Below, one piece after another: positions 49,194-61,378 of a DNA stretch of 64,000 nucleotides. The notes below the pieces were generated by a model that saw only the letters and a program-made list of their open reading frames with translations, was not told the DNA's origin and searched no databases. How positions within the stretch are numbered: the stretch's first letter is position 1; each line of letters begins with the position of its first letter. The stretch comes from Nematostella vectensis. Taxonomy: Eukaryota; Cnidaria; Anthozoa; Actiniaria; Edwardsiidae. The stretch spans positions 8,363,540-8,427,539 of the forward strand of contig NC_064042.1 of NCBI RefSeq assembly GCF_932526225.1, given 5' to 3'. Position numbers and translations under genes: made by a program.

Positions 49194-52100
49194 TTATCTC
49201 AGGAAAACATCTGTATTTCTGAAACTGGAGTTATCTCTGAAAGCAAGAACAAATAATCAGGGGAATTAGTGATTCTGTTAAACCTTGAAAATAGTCAATT
49301 AAAATTCATGATTTGTACAGCATGTTATCAAACCCTAACTTGAATGTAGTTAAGTGGTGGATCTAGAAGGGATTTCCCCCTTTTGGGCTGAATTTTTATA
49401 TGAAAAAATATGAAAACTAAAATATTTTTTTTCTTATATTTTCTGCCACTGGTGCCCCCTGTTCAGAAACCTGGATCTGTGGCTACAAAAGTCATGTGTT
49501 CTAAATGGTGCTTTGTTATATTGTTGATCATGTAGTTTTATCACAAACGATTGATTATTATTATTATGACTCTACTCACTTGATGCTGTCCTGGTGAGCC
49601 TTGTACTCCATGATCGTGTTTGGGGGAAGATTCAGCACTCTTTTCAGTGTGTCCCTAATAGACCAATTGACACTTTTAGTTGTGTTTTTATGTGATGGAA
49701 TATCAGTGAAGTCTAATTCCATCCAAAACAGCACAACCCCACAAGAAAGATATTTTTTTATAGCAATACATTAAAACTTGTATGTAGTTTAATTTTGTCT
49801 TGTTTGGTAAAAAGGATGCAAACACTTAAATGTTGGTTTAAATTGTTTGGTATTGACTTGGTACTATTCCCAACTAGATTCTGGGTGTTTATACAATAAT
49901 GAATTTAGCTTTAAACAAATCACTATAGAAAATCTCTGGGCCATGCACAAAACTCTTCAAGGGAAGGGGGGGGGGGGCTTGGTAAGATCATGATGAAGGG
50001 GGGACGGATCTGCAGAGAATGAAAAAAATTATCATCATTAAAACACCCCCCCACCCATAGACTAGTATGCATACTACATGCCATGTACAGGGGTGGTATT
50101 TTACAGGTTCCTTATAACCATGACTGACTTACAGTCAGGAGAGAGGAACGAGAAAGGCTTTCACAAAAAAGGGTTGATTTTGTAGCAACCTTCCGATTGC
50201 TGGAATGGATCTGCTTGAATAAATACCTAATCCTTGTTGTTGTGGCCTGGTCAGCAGCATTACGATTCCATATGGATATTATGTCTTCCTGGAATGTGAA
50301 GATGGGACAACATAAGAAAGGATTTTCCAAAAACGAATGTGAGGGGGGGGGGGGAGGGGGTTGATAATATGTCCTTCTTGTTCTTGGATGTAAAAATGTG
50401 AAGTACAGCATAAAGAAAATGGATGACATGAGAGCCAAAAATCTTCTCTAATACAAAGTGCTACAAACATGAATACACAGCAACCATCTAAGCAGCAAAT
50501 TCACCTGGTCCCAAACTACTTCATCTTTTTACTATGTTTTTTTTTTTTATTACATCTAGTAATAGGCCAGTTATACTATTACAGTATTGAGGTTCAGTAT
50601 GGAGGAACAATGACCCCCCCCCCCCCCCCCCTTACAGTATTTCTTGAAACCCTTGCCTTAACCCTCTCTTTTTCCTTACAGTATTTCTTGAAACCCTTGC
50701 CTTAACCCTCTCTTTTTGGAACTCTTGGATTTACCCCTGCTAACATGGTATGAAATTAAATGACACAGTAATATAATCAATCATAAAGATTTGTCATGAA
50801 TAAGGGGTGTAACATTAGATATTATCTACAGGCAGAAACAATGTCTATAATTTTTTTCATGGATGCTACAGTAGTTTTTTTAAACTAAATTATTACCAAG
50901 AGTAACAAAATATGAATGCTTATATCTGTAACTTTTACCTGAAACCTGACGGAAATGACTGCCCCACAGACTTCTGACCCTACCATGAACTGTTCTCCTA
51001 GCATTGCGAGCACCTGCATCAAGTACATCAACATTAGAGGAGTTAAGCAAGGACAACGACAGCTATTGCTATGAGATTGAAAAAGATGTGTTCGTGCTTG
51101 GCAATCAATTCCAATTTCATTGCAATGGAATAAGCAAAACATACTGTATGTCAATCTTCATAAAATACTTATGGAACAGAACCTACCAGGTTTTCCCAGC
51201 ATCTTGATGCAAGTCCTTTTCTTAGCCTGACTATCCACTTGCCCCCACATTTGTTTGCCTCATCCTACATTGAGTCAATGTTGAAAGCAAAGATTTAAAT
51301 AGTTGGCAAGCCTACAGCAAGTCTGCTTTTTTAACAATGCCAGATTTTTACTTAGAATATGTACTTGGAGTAGTTTGAGAGACAGCTCTGTAAACACTGT
51401 TATTACACTAAAGTACAAATGTTTGAGTGATAGAAGAAGTCTACTATATATACAGTTACTGGAGTTAATAACCTACCTCCCACATTGGTTTAATGCCATC
51501 TTTAAACAGATGAATATCACTGTGACCTGTGAGCTCCCCTGGTCTGACCATAAAGCTATAAAATCCCCAAAACTGTTCCACCTGAAACAGAAATAAGATT
51601 TAATAAATGTATATTATATATAATAAAATTTATTTGAGGCCCCTGTATATATATAAAGAGGCTGATAAGCTTCCAAAATTTATTCATTTCTTTTTAAACC
51701 ATGCAGGTGTTTAGAACACATTACATTTATTGGATTATTTCCCAATGCAGCTTTGAAAAAAAAAACAGGTATATACATAGATACACTTTAAGATAATTAA
51801 TCAGTTCCTTCTATCATCAGTTCCTTTGTAAACATGAAAGATCATGCTCCCATGCAAAATCCACTATAGGAAAATGAGTATAGGGAAAACAAATTGCTGT
51901 ATGAATAATCTATACAGGAAACATACAAAATATGTACAATAAACTCACAGATGCAAATTTTCCAACAATTTTGATGTTGTCCGCATAGTTTGTAGCCGAC
52001 TGGATTTTCCCAGGAGGTCTTCGTGAAAACCAGAATACATATGGACACTGCAACGGATGTTCCCCTTCCAATGGTTTACATTCTTTGGCTAGTAGCTGAA

Positions 52101-53632
52101 ATCATGAAAAGCAACAACAAAATTTGATTTCCTGAATTAGCAATACTGTAATGACAGTAAAAAGGGGGATATAAACATTTAGTAAACTGAATCACAAAAT
52201 AATCAAAATTACAGTGCACCACAGAATGGACAAATACTGTTACTACAGCCCGGTGCACACGGTTAGCAAAACTTCATTCATGCAATTTGCTCACTGCCTC
52301 GCAAGGCCAAAAACTCACCATGTGCAGACGTCGACCGAACAAAATCATGTATCGCAAGCAACTGAGGCAAAATTCTCACCTGCTTGAACTGTGAGTTTTT
52401 GGCCTCGTGAGGCAGTGAGCAAATTGCATGAGTGAAGTTTTGCTCACCATGTGCACCGGGCTTAATGCACGGAAATGTGCAGTCGCACACTATACCCTCT
52501 CATCCACCTATGGCCGCAATAAACATACAGTCTGTTCATATTGAGGGAAACAGGGTAGTCAAATCTTTGCCTTTTTGCAACTCAGCAAACCCTGACTTCC
52601 CCTTTTCAACAGCACCGGGCTTATGCAAAAATTCTCAAATTTAAAATTATCAAATTGTTCAAAAATTTCTAAAGCACATTTACAGTATATCTAGGACTGG
52701 CCAGACGAGGAGACATGCATGTAGCATGCAACATTTCTCCTAAATGTCTCCTTATTTAGCCACTGTCCAATACTTGTAATGTGCAACACAAAAATGTTTC
52801 AAACTACCCAAGAAAAAAATTTGTTTAACTAATTTTTGGTACACCCTTAACCATTTTTCAAGGTAGCAAAACTAAGAAACATGTGGTACATGACATGTCT
52901 TGTAGTTTAGCCAGACGTTAAAGATGATGTCTTTATATCATTAATAGAGAATCTTTTTTAGATTATTTAGTTGAAAACTCTACCTCATTTTGATATTTTT
53001 TCCATTCCTCTTCCTCTGCACTGTCGGCATCAAAATCCTTCATTCCATTTTTCTGAAAAGTTAACCAATAATAAATAACAAAAATCTCCTACATCTTATT
53101 TAAATATTTAGCCATTCCTTTTTCGAAATAATACATTCTATAAGCGTCACTTATATCTAGTCATATCTGTGCGAGGTGCTAAAAATGTGGATTATAAAAG
53201 ATTATAAAATTATAAAATGTTTCAACATATCACAAATCACGGGTACTTACATTGTACAAAAGCAATTTATTGCATTTCTGATAAGCGATAAAGGGTTTGA
53301 TAGTTTGAATGAGTAAAAAAAAGCAAGTGAAGTGTATATTAAAAAGTAAACTGCGACAAGTTTGGTCCAAACTGTTGTAGCTGTACGTCACACTTTTACG
53401 CATGGCCTGCGATAGAGGAAATCACTTGGCAGTAGGTCTGTTTACCTTGCTATAATCCCCTTCTTCGTCCTCCTTATCGTTATCATCTGCACTGTCATCG
53501 TTATTAGAATCATCCAGTTTTAACCTGACAAGAAATGAAGGCTAAGTAAACACCATACGGATAAAAAGCTGTTTACAACGAGAGCGAACCAACGCGGCAA
53601 AACATGTATACTTACGCGTCAAATTTGTTCAT
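49194..53632 (-). CDS. EIF4E2: EIF4E2 / 4EHP cap-binding protein, complete (10 exons)
   Basis: Cytoplasmic cap-binding translational repressor (family knowledge). Exons in transcript order: 53616-53632, 53446-53524, 52984-53052, 51949-52095, 51477-51581, 51187-51264, 50939-51013, 50227-50288, 49580-49654, 49194-49236. Phases match, giving 249 residues (human about 245). It begins MNKFDAL like vertebrate 4EHP, then has an acidic linker (residues 8-55). Core segments: FWFSRRPPGK, NYADNIKIVGKFAS, VEQFWGFYSFMVRPGELTGH, ANKCGGKWIVRLRKGLASRC, LAMLGEQFMVGSEVCGAV and IMEYKAHQDSIKDNSSFRN. Tyr92 and Trp138 match the two cap-stacking residues of 4EHP (Tyr instead of the first Trp of eIF4E), which separates it from eIF4E1. 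Head-to-head with the S28 peptidase gene. Confidence 0.97.
50631..50718. repeat. Two-copy 44-bp direct duplication after a poly-C run
   Basis: cttacagtatttcttgaaac plus ccttgccttaaccctctcttttt occurs twice, directly following a C run at 50615-50630, inside an EIF4E2 intron. Confidence 0.9.
52247..52462. mobile_element. ~215-bp palindromic MITE in EIF4E2 intron
   Basis: Ends agcccggtgcacacggttag and ctcaccatgtgcaccgggct are inverted. The arms continue as caatttgctcactgcctcgc/aggcagtgagcaaattgcat and ccaaaaactca/tgagtttttgg, leaving a loop of about 65 bp. No coding frame. Confidence 0.88.
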
Positions 53633-54281
53633 TTTGATATAAATATTTACACTTTAACCTGAATATAAAATATGTTGTCCTATGTATATAAAATAATTCT
53701 ATTATGTACAAATTTTGGGGTAATATCGAGATGTCTTCGAGCATTAAAATTTTCCCTCTTCGCTTACTGTTTTTTTTCTACTTCTTACTGAATTTCTGCG
53801 CATGCTCAATCAATCCGCTCACTGCCACTGCGGGCTCTCCACAGGGTAACCTAACCATCCGCAAGAACAAAACAAGGAACATTTAAGAAAAAAAGAAAGA
53901 AAATCTTAGTTTGCTAAGCTCTGATGGATTGAGGAATATTAAACCGCAACAGCTCATTCCTATATAGGAATAAACCTTGCAGACTATTTTTTTGTCTGCT
54001 CTACCCTACCCCTGTCTGTATTGTTGTTGTTTATCCCTCACATGAATAGCATGTGTTGTGACACCGTGTGTGAGCCCAACAGAAGTCTCTGTTCCGAGAT
54101 AACTGCGAGTGTTCTCAGAGTTATCCTCATGTCACACGCTTTTTGCACTATTTTCTAGATGCATTAGGCCTTATATTTCTCCGTCAGCTGTAATTATCGA
54201 GGGTTTCTCGGCTTTTGGAACTGCCGCTTCCGGAAAAGCGCACTACTTCGTTTGACAGCACAGCGCGAACGGGTCAGAAAT
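53633..54281. promoter_or_regulatory. Head-to-head intergenic region, EIF4E2 / S28 peptidase
   Basis: 649 bp between divergent start codons. It includes a small + strand open frame (53704-53886) with no recognisable product. Probable bidirectional promoter region; no core element assigned. Confidence 0.5.
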
Positions 54282-57200
54282 ATGCGTTCAAATATCCAGC
54301 AATTCTTATTCTTCTTCACATTTCTCTTCACTGCATTTTATGAAGGTGAAGCTGTACGCTTGTATCTTGGCCGCCCGAAAGGAGGCATGCTTCAAGCACC
54401 TAAAATTCCACTGGGATTTTCTGCACCGCCAGAAAACTGGTTCATACAACGGCTTGATCACTTCGATGACTCTAACACCGAAACATGGAAACAGCGGTTT
54501 TATTACAACGACACTTTTCGCAAGACAAAAGACAGCCCGGTATTTCTCATGGTTGGAGGGGAAGGAGCTATCAGTCCTGTTTGGGTTTTGATTGGAAATA
54601 TGATGAAATATGCCGAAGGATTTGGAGCAATGGCTTTCATACTGGAGCACCGGTTTTACGGGCAGAGTCACCCAAGAAGGTACTTAAATAAAAATCTCAA
54701 TTTTCACTTTTGACCGTGTGAGGCGCAAACTAAATGCTAGCACTTCCGATGTGATCATTAATATGAGTATCACAGCCTAAGGGCAGAAATCAGGGGTGCA
54801 TTCAGGATCTTTGAAATGCGGCTGGGGGAGGGGTATCATCCAAGAGGGGATATATTAAAAATATAATCTCTGGAGGTAAATTTGTAGATTCTGAGTTTTC
54901 TTTTCAAAATAATGAAGGTTATCAATGTTAGAAACAAAACAACGCCAATATTGCTGTGCTGGAACGATGGAATTTTTTTAAGGTTCCCTCAACACCATGA
55001 TTTTTCTCTCATTATCAACACATTGGACCCCTCAGTCGGCCTGTACTGACCTTGAGAAGCACCCGCAACCCAAAAAATTCATAAATGTAAAATGAACACA
55101 ACAAGATGAATATACTCAGACATCAGTCTAAGGGATAAATGGTCTTAAAGATATGCATCCAACCAAGGTGATAGCAACTACTCTTTAGCAAAATAATAGC
55201 TCAAGTTCTTTGACAAATTTCAAATCATACAAGGAAAAAATAAAGCAGAATCACCCCTCTCAACAAAACGGTCAAATTACCACACAAGGGAGATAGATCA
55301 GCAAACACAGCTAAAGAGACAAATAGATACCTTTATTCTGATCCTCCAGGTCCATTTCCATGGCACCAAAACACAATGTTCACTCCTTGAAAGCTTGTGA
55401 AACCACTTGGATATTATTACGGATTGCAAAGCATTCTGGGAGATCTGAGGAAAAAGTCACAAGGGGAGGGCCAGTCAACACTCCTCTCCCTAAAGCCAAA
55501 CAAATCAATTCCAGGTCATACAGACCCAAAATAGCAGTCGAACAATTTTGGAATCAATTTGGTTTCAGAGAGACAGCATTTAGGAGAGTTGTGGTGATTC
55601 GATGGAAAATTATTTTCTCATCCAGGCAAAGATAAACAAGAGAGAAACACCATGAATCCACCTTTGCTTGCAAATATCCATAAGCACAACACTCAACTAT
55701 TCCCCAATAGACTTCATGATGTCCTAGGACACTCTCCCATGCTCATAGCTTTATTTTTTTTATGAAAAATACAAGCAACCATCAATTTGTGCTCGTATAA
55801 GCACAGCGACAAGGGATCAAAAATGGGGCCGCAAAGCACTGTTGGAATGTTAGGATACCGCTGACTTGTTGCAGCTGTGTTTGACCTTGATGGGCTGTAT
55901 AAAACTCAGAATAGGGGGAGGTATCTGTTTTCAGTCTGTTTTTTTTGTAAATTCAGCTCAAAAATATGCAGGAGTCAATGGGTTAATTTACACTCTTTTC
56001 TTTGTTTTATTTAAAGTGACATGAGTGATGCAAACCTCAAATACCTAAACAGTGAGCAGGCACTTGCAGACTTGGCTGCCTTTCGACAAGCCATGTCCGT
56101 CAAGTTCAACTTAACAGACAGCAAGTGGATTTCATTTGGCGGTTCCTACCCAGGCTCTCTTTCAGCATGGCTGAGACTCAAGTACCCTCATCTTATACAT
56201 GGTACTACATTCAAAGGGATAGGGGCCAAGGAGGGGTCCTTATTAGCCTTTGTATGGGGGTCCCTGCAAGCCTACATGGTACTACATTCATAGGGATAGG
56301 GGCCAAGGAGGGGTCCTTATTAGCCTTTGTATGGGGCCCCCCTGCAAGCCTACATGGTACTACATTCATAGGGATAGGGGCCAAGGAGGGGTCCTTATTA
56401 GCCTTTGTATGGGGGTCCCTGCCAGCCTCCATGGTACTACATTCAAAGGGATAGGGGCCAAGGAGGGGTCCTTATTAGCCTTTGTATGGGGCCCCCCTGC
56501 CAGCCTCCATGGTACTACATTCAAAGGGATAGGGGCCAAGGAGGGGTCCTTATTAGCCTTTGTATGGGGGTCCCTGCCAGCCTCCATGGTACTACATTCA
56601 AAGGGATAGGGGCCGAGGAGGGGTCCTTATTAGCCTTTGTATGGGGGTCCCTGCCAGCCTCCATGGTACTACATTCAAAGGGATAGGGGCCAAGGAGGGG
56701 TCCTTATTAGCCTTTGTATGCCCCCCCTGCTAGCCTCCATGGTACTACATTCAAAGGGATAGGGGCCAAGGAGGGGTCCTTATTAGCCTTTGTATGGGCC
56801 CCCCTGCTAGCCTTACATGGTACTACATTCAAAGGGATAGGGGCCAAGGAGGAGTCCTTATTAGCCTTTGTAAGCCCCCCCCCCCCCCCCTGCCATCCTC
56901 AATGGTACTACATTCATAGGGATAGGGGCCAAGGAGGGTCCTTATTAGCCTTTGTATGGGGGCTCCCTGCCAGCCTCCATGGTACTACATTCAAAGGGAT
57001 AGGGGCCAAGGAGGGGTCCTTATTAGCCTTTGTATGGGGCTCCCTTGCCAGCCTACATGGTACTACATTCAAAGGGATAGGGGCCAAGGAGGGTCCTTAT
57101 TAGCCTTTGTATGGGGCCCCCTTGCCAGCCTACATGGTACTACATTCAAAGGGATAGGGGCCAAGGAGGGGTCCTTATTAGCCTTTGTATGGGGGCCCCT

Positions 57201-59949
57201 GCCAGCCTCCATGGTACTACATTCATAGGGATAGGGGCCATGGAGGGGTCCTTATTAGCCTTTGTATGGGAGTCCCCTGCCAGTCTTGCATGGTACTACA
57301 TTCATAGGGATAGGGGCCAAGGAGGGGTCCTTATTAGCCTTTGTATGGGGGTCCCTGCCAGCCTCCATGGTACTACATTCAAAGGGATAGGGGCCAAGGA
57401 GGGGTCCTTATTAGCCTTTGTATGGGGGTCCCTGCCAGCCTCCATGGTACTACATTCAAAGGGATAGGGGCCAAGGAGGGGTCCTTATTAGCCTTTGTAT
57501 GGCCCCCCCCCCCCTGCCAGCCTTGCATGGTACTACATTCAAAGGGATAGGGGCCAAGGAGGGGTCCTTATTAGCCTTTGTATGGGGGCCCCCTGCTAGC
57601 CTTGCATGGTACTACATTCAAAGGGATAGGGGCCAAGGAGGGGTCCTTATTAGCCTTTGTATGGGGGTCCCTGCAAGCCTACATGGTACTACATTCGAAG
57701 GGATAGGGGCCAAGGAGGGGTCCTTATTAGCCTTTGTATGGGGGTCCCTGCAAGCCTACATGGTACTACATTAAAAGGGATAGGGGCCGAGGAGGGGTCC
57801 TTATTAGCCTTTGTATGGGGGTCCCTGCCAGCCTCCATGGTACTACATTCAAAGGGATAGGGGCCAAGGAGGGGTCCTTATTAGCCTTTGTATGGGGGTC
57901 CCTGCAAGCCTACATGGTACTACATTCATAGGGATAGGGGTCAAGGAGGGGTCCTTTTTAGCCTTTGTATGGGAGTCCCTGCCAGCCTCCATGGTACTAC
58001 ATTCAAAGGGATAGGGGCCAAGGAGGGGTCCTTATTAGCCTTTGTATGGGGGTCCCTGCCATCCTACATGGTACTACATTCAAAGGGGTTGGGGCCAAGG
58101 AGGGGTCCTTATTAGCCTTTGTATGGGGGTCCCTGCCAGCCTTGCATGGTACTACATTCAAAGGGATAGGGGCCAAGGAGGGGTCCTTATTAGCCTTTGT
58201 ATGGGGGGGGCCCCTGCTAGCCTTGCATGGTACTACATTCAAAGGGGTAGGGGCCAAGGAGGGGTCCTTATTAGCCTTTGTATGGGGGGGGGGGCCCTGC
58301 TAGCCTTGCATGGTACTACATTCAAAGGGATAGGGGCCAAGGAGGGGTCCTTATTAGCCTTTGTATGGGGCCCCCCTGCCAGCCTCAATGGTACTACATT
58401 CAATGGGATAGGGGCCAAGGAGGGGTCCTTATTAGCCTTTGTATGGGGGTCCCTGCTAGCCTTGCATGGTACTACATTCAAAGGGATAGGGGCCAAGGAG
58501 GGGTCCTTATTAGCCTTTGTATGGGGGTCCCTGCTAGCCTTGCATGGTACTACATATAAAGGGAAAGGGGCCGAGTAGGGGTCTTTATTAGTCTTTGTAT
58601 GGGGGTCCCTGCTAGCCTTGCATGGTACTACATTTAAAGGCAAAAGGGGTGAGAGTACTTATTTGCAAATGCTACTATCCTATGATACTTTCATCATATA
58701 CTTGGTACAAGCCACATTCTTGGATGAAGGGGCATAGAAAGGGCGTGGGGTATCCAAAAGCCTTGCTAAGGCTCAAGTACCATCTTCTTATGGATGGTAC
58801 TGCTTTAAAGAAAAATGGGGATGCCAATATAGTCCGGATTTGTTGATAGGTTGTGGCTGGGGGGGGGGAGGTTTCCACAGATATAGATTCGTACCCACTA
58901 ATTCTTTGTGGTTTCTCAATAAGTAAGACCCCATTGTAGTGGTTGAGGTGAGAAGCAGTTTCTGTAGCTTTCCCTAGCTACATGCCCAGTCTCAATCAAG
59001 GTAACCTCATCTTATACATGTGCCTAAATAGCCTGAATAATTTCAGGTGCTGTTGCATCAAGTGCTCCTGTGCTTGCCCAGCTTTACTTCCCCGAGTACC
59101 TAGAAGTGGTAACTGCGTCTCTAGAGACGACTGGGCCAGACTGTACCAAGAACATTGCTAATGCTACTGCTGTCATTGAGGAGTTGCTAGATGCTGATCA
59201 AGGAACCAAGAAATTGACTGACTTATTCAGGTTTGTTAGAAACTCTCATTGCTTAGCCTGGATGGTGCAAAAACTTTTGACACTGTTCATGAAGGACTAA
59301 GAAAGACTAAGATTTGGCATTGTTAATAAGACTAGACCAACTTTTATGAGAAGGTAACCACTAACCATACTCCTTTAGACAGAGGAAAAAAATGTATAGA
59401 AAGAGGAAAAATATATATAAGCTCAAGATTCCGCATACAAGGTGTTCCTCTGACCAAAAGCTTAATTCCAAATTTTGAAGATATGAAATTTAGATATATC
59501 CGAACAAAGTTGGCTTTATTTTTGATCAGAGCCCAACTTCTCCCTAAAAACGAGGAGAATTCATACTTTGAACATTTGAAAATTGCACTTCAAGCCTCAT
59601 ATCTCGAAGAAAAAAAAAATATTTTTGATATGTTGGTTTACATAACACAAGGAACCTCTATGCAAAAATTCAAGCTTACCAAACTTAACCAGACCCTATT
59701 TTGGGAAAAAAACCAAGTCAGCTGTGAGGGGCATAACAATAAGAATTGGGAAGAGTGAGAGGCCCTAAGCCAAAAACCATGTACCAAGATAATTTTGTGA
59801 GTGAATAAAACATCATTTGTTCCTTTCTTCAAAGGGTGTGTGAGCCTCTGAACAGAAGAAATGACAATGATGTGTCAACCTTCTCGTCAAACCTGGCAGG
59901 ACTGTTTATGGGCGTGGTCCAGTATAATAAGGACAACAGGGCCTTTGAG
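54282..59949 (+). CDS. S28 serine peptidase (PRSS16/thymus-specific protease-like), N-terminal part (4 exons found)
   Basis: Lysosomal or secreted prolyl-type serine peptidase of family S28. Exons 54282-54679, 56017-56201, 59047-59230, 59835-59949 give 294 residues in one frame. Signal peptide at about 1-20 ([17 protein letters not shown]). Then [59 protein letters not shown], the nucleophile motif [12 protein letters not shown] (Ser175), [20 protein letters not shown] and [15 protein letters not shown]. An in-frame ATG at 54252 is possible, but 54282 starts just before the signal peptide. The second half of the family (catalytic Asp and His, DPWH region) is not found before the GPCR begins at 61.4 kb. 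The gene is therefore truncated, or continues past the window with the GPCR in an intron. Intron 2 is a 77-bp array starting at the exon 2 donor; intron 1 holds a piggyBac-like element. Confidence 0.88.
55015..55986. mobile_element. piggyBac-like non-autonomous element, copy 2
   Basis: Homologous along its length to 41349-42345 with scattered substitutions and small indels. The right end caggagtcaatggg is followed by TTAA (55983-55986). The left flank is TCAA, so one target copy is mutated. Lies in intron 1 of the S28 gene. Confidence 0.83.
56197..58640. repeat. 77-bp tandem array (~32 copies) starting on S28 exon 2 donor
   Basis: Unit: catggtactacattcaaagg, gataggggccaaggaggggt, ccttattagcctttgtatgg, gggtccctgccagcctc. 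The first catg|gtacta is the true exon 2 end and donor; each later copy repeats it. Variation is mainly in the G/C runs and in caaag/catag. Overlapping open frames here (repeated Gly-Pro-Cys, His-Gly-Thr-Thr-Phe) are artefacts. Sequence after the array (58675-58815) carries degraded pieces of the exon 2 end itself. Confidence 0.97.
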
Positions 59950-61378
59950 GTGAGGTATACAGGTTATATGTCCCTTAATCATAAAGGAAAGGTAATGACA
60001 GTAGGCGTGGCTGTGTCCCAAACCGAATTTTCTTCTTGTTTTTGTATTGTACCCCCCCCTACAATATTTTGAGACCTCTAACTAAACAATAACCCCAAAC
60101 TGTTTGAGTTAGCAGGAGTTTGAGAGCCGAGTTTGAGTTATCGGAGTTTCACTATTTCCAATCTTGGAATATTTTTCATTATTATTTTTTTTTTTTTGGC
60201 GTAATGGGGAACGAATTCAAAACCTGCTACAATCATTATAAATCTATAAATCTCATAAATCTTCGTTAAACTATAGTAAGCTGTCAGGGTGAACCACTGT
60301 ATGTGTGGGTGGACAATAACATAACCTTGATTACATTAAATTGGACATTATAAAACGTGCATATGCATGTATTCGGCCACCATCGCAACCTTTGCTTGGC
60401 AGAAAAAAAAACAATATCCCGGTTTACTAAACAAAATATATGAATCAGTAACCAAATGCAGTCATGGAAGAACAAATTCCAAGCCTTTAACAAAATCAAT
60501 GGTTTATAATCACTTTGAACGGGAATGGGTTAGTTTTTTCAACACCCGTTGCAGTACAAATTTAATAACTATTATTTGAAATAATAGCATAATGTTAAAT
60601 TGTTAAATTAGTATTACAAGCTCAGCCTTATTTATATTCTATAGCCCGCCACACAAGGTGTGTACGTATTGGGTTTCTTTCTAAATTCACTTGGTGTTAC
60701 CCAAGTATCTCTGACGTACTTATCAGGATTTGCCAGCTGGTAAAACCTGCTCAAAACCAGAGGCTTTTCTATCGCCCCTAAAATAAAATAAAAATCATTA
60801 ATTTGGAGTTTTTAGGAGAAAGGATGTTTTGTACAGTGCTGATTTTGTTTTAGCTTTATCTTTAGCTTTGTTTTTTATTTATCAGGATACCATCAACGGA
60901 ACAATGGTTTTTGAGTGCATTATACAGATTTCTAAATTAAAGGAGACATCCTAACGCATTATTGACGACGAATAGCGGAGCACAGAGTAATTAGGCGAGG
61001 CGAGGATTATAATTATTTGTTTGAATGCCCATTCTGACTGGAAAAAACTCAACGCTAAGTACACGGGAGTCTATCAATTGGTGGTCTTTTATTGTATATC
61101 AGTTAACGCAAGAAGAAAAGAAAACAGTCATCATTTTGTGCGGTAGGTCGAGGGCGAGTTGTTGCTACATTTCTGCTGTTCTCCATCATCTCCAGATATC
61201 CGCTAAACTCATCGCAGTTTACTGTTTATACTCGCACAGAGTCGCACTCACAGAAACACCCAGTGGAGAATTGCTCGACGTACCGAAGTGGCCCAGCGAA
61301 TCTGTATATCTACTGCTTTCTGATACGCATTTGTTGCTTTGTTATCTGGTCGCCCTCTGTCTAAGAAAATACCATACC
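59950..61378. other. Region between S28 exon 4 and the GPCR start
   Basis: No further S28 exon is recognised. AT-rich with short T and A runs. Contains one possible minus-strand coding exon (60632-60777). From 61025 an open frame runs in phase into the GPCR (118 codons), which I read as 5' UTR. Confidence 0.5.
60632..60777 (-). CDS. Possible terminal exon of an unrecognised minus-strand gene
   Basis: On the minus strand ttttattttag precedes a 48-codon open stretch ending in TAA that reads AIEKPLVLSRFYQLANPD then KYVRDTWVTPSEFRKKPN. The composition looks protein-like (balanced charged, aromatic and Pro residues) and the acceptor is good. I do not recognise the family. No partner exon upstream (above 60780 on this strand) was found, so this may be chance. 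The plus strand of the same stretch is also open for about 34 codons. Confidence 0.3.

Noticed and set aside
56125-58643. Many overlapping open frames with His-Gly-Thr-Thr-Phe or Pro-Cys-Gln-Pro repeats
   Set aside because: Artefacts of the 77-bp intronic array; frames shift from copy to copy.
61025-61378. 118-codon N-terminal extension of the GPCR
   Set aside because: In frame but without signal-peptide or domain features; the ATG at 61379 gives a normal N-terminus. RNA 5' ends would decide.
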